A stretch of DNA of 9,869 bases from CAMPJU01 sp046566095. Lineage in GTDB: Bacteria > Pseudomonadota > Gammaproteobacteria > Xanthomonadales > Xanthomonadaceae. The notes under the pieces are model-generated. The model saw nothing but the letters and a program-made list of their open reading frames with translations. It ran no database searches and had not been told where the DNA came from. The position numbers and the translations under genes were made by a program. Below are positions 1 to 5,330 of this stretch, one piece after another (positions within the stretch are counted from its first letter, which is position 1; each line of letters starts with the position of its first letter). Location: assembly GCA_046566095.1 (NCBI GenBank), contig JBKHXI010000216.1, positions 1 to 9,869 of the forward strand. Reading direction: 5' to 3'.

Positions 1-1634
1 TCTCGGCGCATAAACCGTTTGAGGCCTACCCCGAGCAGATCCGCGCGGCGCTGCGCGAGGTGGGCGCCACGGCGCAGGTCGCAGGCGGGGTGCCCGCGAT
101 GTGCGACGGCGTGACCCAGGGCCGCGCCGGGATGGAGCTGTCGCTGTTCTCGCGCGACGCGATCGCGATGGCCACGGCGGTGTCGCTGTCGCACGAGATG
201 TTCGACGCGGTGCTGTGCCTGGGCGTGTGCGACAAGATCGTGCCGGGCCTGCTGATCGGCGCGCTGGCCTTCGGCCACCTGCCGGTGGTGTTCGTGCCGG
301 CCGGGCCGATGCCCTCGGGCCTGCCGAACAAGGACAAGGCCGCGGTGCGCCAGCGCTACGCGCTCGGCGAAGCCAGCCGCGAGGAGCTGCTCGAGGCCGA
401 GGCGCGCAGCTACCACGGCCCCGGCACCTGCACCTTCTACGGCACCGCCAACTCCAACCAGATGCTGATGGAGGTGATGGGCCTGCACCTGCCGGGCACC
501 GCCTTCGTCAATCCCGGCACGCCGCTGCGCGACGCCCTGACCGTGGCCGCGACCGAGCAGGCGCTGCGGATCACCGCGCTCGGCGACGACTACCGTCCGC
601 TGGCGCGCACGGTCGACGAGAAGGCGATCGTCAATGCGATGGTCGGGCTGGCCGCGACCGGCGGCTCGACCAACCACGCCATCCACCTGGTCGCGATCGC
701 GCGCGCGGCCGGCATCGCCATCGACTGGGACGATCTGGACGAACTGTCGCGCGCGACTCCGCTGCTGGCGCGGATCTACCCCAACGGCAGCGCCGACGTG
801 AACCACTTCCACGCCGCCGGCGGCCTGGGCTTCGCGATCCGGGAACTGCTCGACGCCGGCCTGCTGCACCCGGACATCGCCTGCGTGCACGGCGGCGACC
901 TGCACCGGCAGGCGCTGGAGCCGTATCTGGACGACCTCAGCCTGCGCTGGCGCGAGCCCCCGACGAGCTCGCTCGACCCGGGCGTGCTGCGCCCCGCCGC
1001 CGATCCGTTCGACGCAGAAGGCGGCCTGCGCCGGCTGGCAGGCAACCTCGGCCGCGCCATCGTCAAGGTCTCGGCGGTGGCGCCGGAGCTGCGCACCATC
1101 CAGGCGCCGGCACGGGTGTTCGATTCGCAGGACGCGCTGCTGGCCGCGTTCCGGCGCGACGAGCTAGAAGGCGACTTCATCGCCGTGGTCCGCGGCCAGG
1201 GCCCGCGCGCCAACGGCATGCCGGAACTGCACAAGCTCACGCCCACGCTCTCGGCCCTGCTCGACCGCGGCCAGCGGGTGGCGCTGCTCACCGACGGGCG
1301 CATGTCCGGCGCCTCGGGCAAGGTGCTGGCGGCGATCCACCTCACGCCCGAGGCGGCCGACGACGGCCCGATCGCGCGCATCCGCGACGGCGACCTGCTG
1401 CGCATCGACAGCGAATCCGGCGCCGTCGACGCGCTGGTCGATGCCGCCGAATGGGACGCGCGCACACCGGCGCCGCTGCCGCTGGCCGCGAACCGGTACG
1501 GCACCGGCCGCGAGCTGTTCGGGCTGATGCGCGCGGCAGCGGGCACCGCCGAGCAGGGCGCGTGCGCGCTGTTCGTCGACGAGGACCAGTCGCTGCGCGC
1601 GGCCGCGACGTCCACCGCCGGGGCGAGGCGATGA
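1..1634 (+). CDS. edd: Phosphogluconate dehydratase (Edd), 5' end missing
   Basis: Edd dehydrates 6-phosphogluconate to 2-keto-3-deoxy-6-phosphogluconate (KDPG) in the cytosol, the first committed step of the Entner-Doudoroff pathway. The first complete codon in the window is at 3, and 543 codons are visible before the TGA at 1632-1634. Family members are about 600 residues, so roughly 60-70 N-terminal residues lie outside; the ATG at 60 is internal, because the upstream codons already read as conserved Edd ([13 protein letters not shown]). The IlvD/Edd hallmarks are present: MCDGVTQG (Cys at 102-104), VCDKIVPG (Cys at 228-230) and [14 protein letters not shown] (Cys at 429-431), three cysteines expected to bind the Fe-S cluster. 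The C-terminal swivel domain has [13 protein letters not shown] near 1288-1326. The choice of Edd over dihydroxyacid dehydratase (IlvD) rests on the detailed motif wording and on glk and eda being next in line. The stop overlaps the glk start by ATGA. Confidence 0.97.
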   Translation, partial: SAHKPFEAYPEQIRAALREVGATAQVAGGVPAMCDGVTQGRAGMELSLFSRDAIAMATAVSLSHEMFDAVLCLGVCDKIVPGLLIGALAFGHLPVVFVPAGPMPSGLPNKDKAAVRQRYALGEASREELLEAEARSYHGPGTCTFYGTANSNQMLMEVMGLHLPGTAFVNPGTPLRDALTVAATEQALRITALGDDYRPLARTVDEKAIVNAMVGLAATGGSTNHAIHLVAIARAAGIAIDWDDLDELSRATPLLARIYPNGSADVNHFHAAGGLGFAIRELLDAGLLHPDIACVHGGDLHRQALEPYLDDLSLRWREPPTSSLDPGVLRPAADPFDAEGGLRRLAGNLGRAIVKVSAVAPELRTIQAPARVFDSQDALLAAFRRDELEGDFIAVVRGQGPRANGMPELHKLTPTLSALLDRGQRVALLTDGRMSGASGKVLAAIHLTPEAADDGPIARIRDGDLLRIDSESGAVDALVDAAEWDARTPAPLPLAANRYGTGRELFGLMRAAAGTAEQGACALFVDEDQSLRAAATSTAGARR

Positions 1635-2611
1635 GCGACGGCGGGCTGGCGTTGATCGCCGACATCGGCGGTACCAACGCGCGCTTCGCGCTGACCGATC
1701 CGTCGGCCGCGCAGCCGCGGATCCTGCACTCGCACGCGCTGCGCAATGCCGACTTCGCCAGCCTGCAGCACGCGGTCGAGCACTACCTGTCGGTGGTCGG
1801 CGCGCAGCCGCGGCAGGCGGCGGTGGCGCTGGCCTGCCCGGTCACCGGCGACGAGATCCGCCTGACCAACCGCGCCTGGTCGTTCTCGCGCGAGGAACTG
1901 CGGCAGGCGCTGGGGCTCGAACGGCTGCTGCTGCTCAACGACTTCGGCGCGGTCGCGCACGCGGTGCCGGTGCTGCGGCCGGAGGACCGGCCCCACCTGT
2001 ACGGCCAGCAGCACGAGCCGCTGGCAGGACCGATCAGCATGCTCGGCCCCGGCACCGGACTGGGGGTGGCGCTGCTGGTCGGCGGCCACGCGCGCGGCTG
2101 GGAAGTGGTCGAGACCGAGGGCGGCCACGTCAGCTTCGCGCCGCTGGGCGAGGAGGAACAGGCGATCGCGCGCTGGCTCACGGCGCGCCACGGCCGGGTG
2201 TCGAACGAGCGGGTGCTGTGCGGGCGCGGGCTGTCGCAGATCGACGCGGTGCTGCGCGACGCGGTCCACGTGCACGATCCGGAACTGCGCGACCCGGCGG
2301 ACATCGTATCCGCCGCGCTCGAAGGCCACGACAGCGCCGCGCGACGGGCGCTGGCGCGGTTCTGCGCGGTACTGGGCAGCGTCGCCGGCGACATGGCGCT
2401 GGTGCACGGTGCGCGCACGGTGGTGATCGCCGGCGGCATGGTCCCGCGCTTCCTCCCGTTCCTGCGCTCGAGCGCGTTCCGCGAGCGCTTCCTCGCCAAG
2501 GGCCGCTTCGCCGCCTACCTCGAATCGGTCGCGGTGCACGTCATCACCCATCCGCACCCGGGCCTGCTCGGCGCCGCGGTAGCCCTGCGCGAGAAAAGCG
2601 CCGCTCCATGA
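1631..2611 (+). CDS. glk: Glucokinase, bacterial Glk family
   Basis: This enzyme phosphorylates glucose with ATP to glucose 6-phosphate in the cytosol. The product is 326 residues, normal for the E. coli-type Glk family (about 320) rather than the ROK family. Visible motifs are the N-terminal phosphate-binding loop [12 protein letters not shown] (10-21), the LLNDFGAVA segment with the likely catalytic base Asp104, the second phosphate motif [13 protein letters not shown] (138-150), the sugar-contact segment [16 protein letters not shown] (161-176), and a C-terminal IAGGMVPRF stretch with the Glk-like KGRF after it. The ATG at 1631 overlaps the edd stop (ATGA), which suggests translational coupling; the only SD-like sequence, GAGG at 1625-1628, is very close to the start. 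The same frame stays open far upstream inside edd, but the Glk fold begins right after this ATG. Its place between edd and eda suggests that glucose enters the cell unphosphorylated, consistent with the nearby symporter. Confidence 0.96.
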   Translation: MSDGGLALIADIGGTNARFALTDPSAAQPRILHSHALRNADFASLQHAVEHYLSVVGAQPRQAAVALACPVTGDEIRLTNRAWSFSREELRQALGLERLLLLNDFGAVAHAVPVLRPEDRPHLYGQQHEPLAGPISMLGPGTGLGVALLVGGHARGWEVVETEGGHVSFAPLGEEEQAIARWLTARHGRVSNERVLCGRGLSQIDAVLRDAVHVHDPELRDPADIVSAALEGHDSAARRALARFCAVLGSVAGDMALVHGARTVVIAGGMVPRFLPFLRSSAFRERFLAKGRFAAYLESVAVHVITHPHPGLLGAAVALREKSAAP

Positions 2612-2628
2612 AACCCGACCATCCCACC

Positions 2629-2850
2629 CCCGTAGGAGCGCCCCTTGGGCGCGATCCCGCGCCGTGTCCGCCACCGCCATCGCGGGCAAGGCCCGCTCCT
2701 ACGAAACGCCGGCCACACCCCGTAGAAGCGCCCTTGGGCGCGATCCCGCGCCGTGTCCGCTACCGCCATCGCGGGCAAGGCCCGCTCCAACGAAACGCCG
2801 GCCACACCCCGTAGGAGCGCCCCTTGGGCGCGATCCCGCGCCGTGTCCGG
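2629..2850. repeat. Tandem array of paired GTAG-type REP hairpins (about 2.4 units)
   Basis: This repeat fills most of the 284-base gap between glk and eda. Unit 1 runs 2632-2702 and unit 2 runs 2722-2791, joined by identical 19-base linkers (2703-2721 and 2792-2810). Unit 3 is a half copy from 2811 to about 2849. The repeat period is 90 then 89 bases, because unit 2 lacks one C. Unit 1 is bounded by GTAGGAGCG (2632-2640) and its exact inverse CGCTCCTAC (2694-2702). Each arm holds a small hairpin: GCGCCC-CTT-GGGCGC at 2638-2652, and GCGGGC-AAG-GCCCGC at 2682-2696. In unit 2 both heads are mutated (GTAGAAGCG, CGCTCCAAC). The layout matches the GTAG-headed REP/BIME elements of Stenotrophomonas and relatives, which are mobilised by REP-associated tyrosine transposases; no such transposase lies in the window. 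Short reading frames crossing this block are repeat-derived and I do not call them genes. Confidence 0.9.
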
Positions 2851-2862
2851 CGACGGGATCGC
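2830..2862 (+). other. Hairpin in the eda leader built from the truncated third repeat unit
   Basis: GCGATCCCG at 2830-2838 is the exact inverse of CGGGATCGC at 2854-2862, with a 15-base spacer. The left arm is the tail of the half repeat unit and the right arm lies in the unique sequence beyond it. The stem ends 23 bases before the eda Shine-Dalgarno sequence. No T-run follows, so it is not an intrinsic terminator; it could stabilise a processed mRNA end or be incidental. Confidence 0.5.
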
Positions 2863-2895
2863 AAGCATGATGCGCCCCGACGAACGGAGGGATCG

Positions 2896-3558
2896 ATGAC
2901 CCGGCCCACGCCTGCCGCAGACGCCGCCGCGATCGACGCGATCCTGGCGCGCGCGCCGGCGTTGCCGGTGATCGCGATCGAACGGCTGGAGGATGCGGTG
3001 CCGCTGGCGCGCGCGCTGGTGGCCGGCGGCCTGCCGGTGCTGGAGATCACCCTGCGCACGCCGGTCGCGCTGGACGCGATCCGCGCGATCCGCGCCGCGC
3101 TGCCCGAGGCGCTGGTCGGCGCCGGCACCGTGCTCGACGGCGCGGCGCTGGCCGCCGTGCAGGCCGCCGGCGCCGCCTTCGCGATCGCCCCGGGCTGCAC
3201 CGACGCCCTGTACGCGGCGACCCGCACGTGCGCATTGCCGTTCCTGCCGGCGGTCGCCACCGCCAGCGAACTGATGCGCGGGCTCGAGCACGACTTCCGG
3301 CGCTTCAAGTTCTTCCCGGCCGAAGCCGCGGGCGGGATCGCCGCGCTGCGCGCCTTCGCCGGCCCGTTTCCGCAGGCGCGGTTCTGCCCGACCGGCGGCA
3401 TCGACGCGACGAACGCGCCGCGCTACCTGGCGCTGCCCAATGTCGCCACTATCGGTGGCTCGTGGATGCTGCCCGCCGACGCCATCGCCGCACGCGACTG
3501 GGACCGCATCGAGACGCTCGCTCGCGAGGCCGCCGCGCTGCGCCTGGGTCGGGGCTGA
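2896..3558 (+). CDS. eda: KDPG aldolase (2-dehydro-3-deoxy-phosphogluconate aldolase)
   Basis: Eda cleaves KDPG to pyruvate and glyceraldehyde 3-phosphate, completing the Entner-Doudoroff pathway started by Edd. The product is 220 residues, close to the 213 of E. coli Eda, and it matches that class I aldolase throughout. VLEITLRT (48-55) carries the catalytic Glu50 and Arg54; VGAGTVL (74-80) carries Thr78; FKFFPAEA (137-144) carries the Schiff-base Lys138; RFCPTGGI (162-169) and IGGSWMLPADA (186-196) form the phosphate-binding end. The ATG at 2896 is chosen because GGAGG lies at 2886-2890, five bases upstream; an in-frame ATG at 2824 would add repeat-encoded residues. The gene is separated from glk by the REP array, so it may be cotranscribed across it or have its own promoter; no clear promoter is visible. 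Its TGA stop lies inside a degenerate REP hairpin, so the last residues (about GRG) look repeat-derived. Confidence 0.97.
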   Translation: MTRPTPAADAAAIDAILARAPALPVIAIERLEDAVPLARALVAGGLPVLEITLRTPVALDAIRAIRAALPEALVGAGTVLDGAALAAVQAAGAAFAIAPGCTDALYAATRTCALPFLPAVATASELMRGLEHDFRRFKFFPAEAAGGIAALRAFAGPFPQARFCPTGGIDATNAPRYLALPNVATIGGSWMLPADAIAARDWDRIETLAREAAALRLGRG

Positions 3559-3570
3559 AGCCCCTTATAC
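3549..3570 (-). repeat. Degenerate REP hairpin overlapping the eda stop codon
   Basis: Read on the - strand this is GTATAAGGGGCTTCAGCCCC plus two further bases, i.e. a GTAGGAG-headed REP with two changes in the head. It forms GGGGC-TGAA-GCCCC at 3552-3565 or a slightly shifted equivalent. The eda stop TGA (3556-3558) sits at the tip of the hairpin. The stem is followed on the + strand by only TT, so it is at best a weak terminator for eda. Confidence 0.8.
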
Positions 3571-3594
3571 AATGCGGGTTCGCGGTGTGGCCAT

Positions 3595-3617
3595 GTAGGA
3601 GCGGCTTCAGCCGCGAC
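3595..3617 (+). repeat. GTAG-type REP hairpin, GGCTTCAGCC subtype
   Basis: GTAGGAGCGGCTTCAGCCGC begins at 3595, with the palindrome GCGGCT-TC-AGCCGC at 3601-3614. It lies in opposite orientation to the degenerate element at 3549-3570, so the two make a divergent REP pair of the type seen in BIMEs. Confidence 0.88.
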
Positions 3618-3659
3618 GGCGCGTCGCCGCCCACGCACGCCGCGACACCGATCCCGTCT

Positions 3660-3728
3660 GTAGGAGCTACGTAAGCTGCAATCACCCGCACGCTCTGCGG
3701 ACGAGGTCGCAGCTTACGCAGCTCCTAC
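3660..3728. repeat. Inverted REP pair with 20-base arms (19 of 20 matching)
   Basis: The left arm GTAGGAGCTACGTAAGCTGC (3660-3679) and the right arm GCAGCTTACGCAGCTCCTAC (3709-3728) are inverse copies with a single mismatch, separated by 29 bases. Transcribed from either strand it would fold into a long hairpin. It lies midway between the convergent ends of eda and the symporter gene. It shares only the GTAGGAG head with the other repeats here, so it is a separate REP subtype. Confidence 0.9.
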
Positions 3729-3754
3729 AGCGAGGGACATGCGTTGTGGGGATC

Positions 3755-3775
3755 GGGGCTGGAAGCCCCTCCTAC
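3755..3775 (-). repeat. GTAG-type REP hairpin just after the symporter stop
   Basis: Read on the - strand it begins GTAGGAGGGGCTTCCAGCCC. On the + strand, GGGGCT (3755-3760) pairs with AGCCCC (3764-3769) around a short GGA loop. It starts 6 bases beyond the symporter stop codon (3782-3784), so it lies directly in the 3' end of that transcript and could act there in mRNA protection or termination. No T-run follows on the - strand. Confidence 0.85.
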
Positions 3776-3781
3776 AGGGGG

Positions 3782-5212
3782 TCAGGGCGGGGCGGGGCCG
3801 ACGACGGGAGCGGGCAGCGGGCGCGCGCCCATCGTGCGGCTGAGCAGCCACATCAGGGCGATGCTGCTGGCCAGGGTGATGAACATCAGGTGGATGTAGT
3901 GCAGCGGCGACCATCCGAAGGTGAACACCGCGTACAGCACCGCACCGAACAACACCCCGATCCGTACCGCGCGCGGGTCGATCCGGGTGAACGCGACCGC
4001 CACGATGAAGGCCGCCAGCACCGGCATCGAGTACAGCCCGTTGAGCTGCTGCAGGGTGGCGATGATGCTGGTCGAATGCTGGTACAGCGGCACCATCGCC
4101 AGCGAGACCGCGGTGAACAGCAGCGCCACCCGCTGGCCGATGCGCCTGGCGTCGGCGTCCGGGTTGACCTTGGCCAGGTGGATGTCGCAGGTGTACAGCG
4201 CCGCGGCCGAGTTCAGGCAGGAATTGAAGCTCGACAGCACCGCGCCGGCGATCACCGCGGCGAACGCGCCCGACAGCCAGGCCGGCAGCACGTCGCCGAC
4301 CAGCCGGCCGTAGGCCACGTCGTCGACGTCGCCGTAGAGCTTGAAGGCGATGATCCCCGGGAACACCACGATCAGCGGCGTGAGCATCTTGAACGCGGCC
4401 GCCGCGTAGATGCCCTTCTGCGCTTCGCGCACCGAGCCCGCCGCCAGGGCGCGCTGGGCGATCACCATGTTGGTGCCCCAGTAGAAGACGTGGATGAACA
4501 GCATCCCGGTCAGCAGCGTGGTCCAGGGGATGTCCGACTCCGGGCCGCCGACCAGGGTCCAGCGCTCGGCCGGGATCCCCGACAGGTCCCAGTCCACCGC
4601 CGCCAGCGCGAACACGGTCACCGCCACGCCCATCACCAGCAGGCCCAGGCCGTTGAAGGTGTCGGAGATGGCGATCGCGCGCAGCCCGCCGAAAGCCGCG
4701 TAGGCCAGCCCGCCGAGCGCGAACAGGGCGGCGATGGCGAGGATCGGCAGCTCCAGCCCGAACATCGACTTCATGAACACCGAGCCGGTGTACAGCACCA
4801 CCGGCAGCAGGATGAACATGTAGCCGAGCATGAACAGCACCGACACCGCGCGCCGCAGCGCCGGGTCGCCCAGGCGGTGCTCGAGCAGCTCGGTGGTGGT
4901 GGTGCACTTGTACTTGTAATACATCGGTACCAGCACGTGCGCCAGCACCAGCAGTCCGGCGGCGGCGCCGAACTCCCACCAGGCCACCAACATCATCTGC
5001 GCGCCGTTCATGCCGACGATCTGCTCGGCGCTCAGGTTGGTCAGCAGCAGCGAGCCGGCGATGAACGGCCAAGCCAGGTTGCCGCCGGCCAGGAAGTAGT
5101 CGCGCGACCGGCTGGCGCTGTGCACCGCGCGCCGGCAGCGCCACCAGGTCAGCACCGCGACCAGCGCGGTCAGTGACGCGAACACCGCGAACTGCAACAT
5201 GCCTGCACTCAT
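3782..5212 (-). CDS. Solute:sodium symporter, SLC5/SGLT-like (probable sugar transporter)
   Basis: This is an inner-membrane Na+-coupled importer of the SSS family, 476 residues with many hydrophobic segments spread over the whole length, as expected for the LeuT-type fold. It resembles the Vibrio sugar transporter vSGLT, compared from memory: NLSAEQIVGM (59-68) matches the helix with sugar- and sodium-site residues; Glu80, Tyr244, Trp245 and Lys275 (31 residues after Tyr244, as in vSGLT Tyr263 to Lys294) sit at sugar-site positions; LQQLNG (387-392) matches the conserved Gln region; SSFNSCLNSAAALYTCDI (327-344) matches the Na2-site helix. One sugar contact, Asn260 in vSGLT, is His241 here. 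The ATG at 5212 has GGAGG about 8 bases upstream. The upstream receptor gene ends with a strong terminator, so expression would need readthrough or a local promoter that I do not see. Glucose is the likely substrate given glk-edd-eda nearby, but galactose, maltose or other solutes cannot be excluded. Confidence 0.9.
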   Translation of the reverse strand: MSAGMLQFAVFASLTALVAVLTWWRCRRAVHSASRSRDYFLAGGNLAWPFIAGSLLLTNLSAEQIVGMNGAQMMLVAWWEFGAAAGLLVLAHVLVPMYYKYKCTTTTELLEHRLGDPALRRAVSVLFMLGYMFILLPVVLYTGSVFMKSMFGLELPILAIAALFALGGLAYAAFGGLRAIAISDTFNGLGLLVMGVAVTVFALAAVDWDLSGIPAERWTLVGGPESDIPWTTLLTGMLFIHVFYWGTNMVIAQRALAAGSVREAQKGIYAAAAFKMLTPLIVVFPGIIAFKLYGDVDDVAYGRLVGDVLPAWLSGAFAAVIAGAVLSSFNSCLNSAAALYTCDIHLAKVNPDADARRIGQRVALLFTAVSLAMVPLYQHSTSIIATLQQLNGLYSMPVLAAFIVAVAFTRIDPRAVRIGVLFGAVLYAVFTFGWSPLHYIHLMFITLASSIALMWLLSRTMGARPLPAPVVGPAPP

Positions 5213-5254
5213 CCCCGTTCCTCCACGGCGGTCGCGCCGACCGCGCCGGTGAAC

Positions 5255-5289
5255 AAAAAACCCCTGCCGGCAGGCAGCGCCGGCAGGGG
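5255..5289 (-). terminator. Strong intrinsic terminator after the TonB-dependent receptor gene
   Basis: Read on the - strand, an 11-base perfect stem (arms 5279-5289 and 5261-5271, CCCCTGCCGGC and its inverse) encloses a 7-base loop and is followed directly by six T residues (5260-5255). It begins about 41 bases after the receptor stop codon and ends 42 bases before the symporter ATG. On the + strand there is no T-run, so it acts in one direction only. Confidence 0.92.
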
Positions 5290-5330
5290 CCGTGGAAACC
5301 CGCGGACGCGCCCGGCCGGGGCGTGCCCGT

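Noticed and set aside
101..1630. The long in-frame open stretch before glk that would give an 836-residue fusion
   Set aside because: The upstream part is Arg/Ala/Pro-rich and out of frame with the real edd; the glucokinase fold starts right after the ATG at 1631.
776..2689. A 637-codon open frame on the - strand across edd and glk
   Set aside because: It has biased composition, no motif, and is antisense to two convincingly coding genes.
2629..2850. CRISPR array
   Set aside because: The units are about 90 bases with internal palindromes and identical linkers, so there are no variable spacers; they are REP pairs in tandem.
2664..2870. Short open frame of 68 codons, and others, inside the repeat array
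   Set aside because: The coding sequence is the 90-base repeat read through; there is no ribosome-binding site and the protein is an artefact of the repeat.
2824..2895. Earlier in-frame ATG that would extend eda by 24 codons
   Set aside because: The extension is encoded by the REP half unit, has no ribosome-binding site, and is not part of KDPG aldolase; the ATG at 2896 has a good GGAGG.
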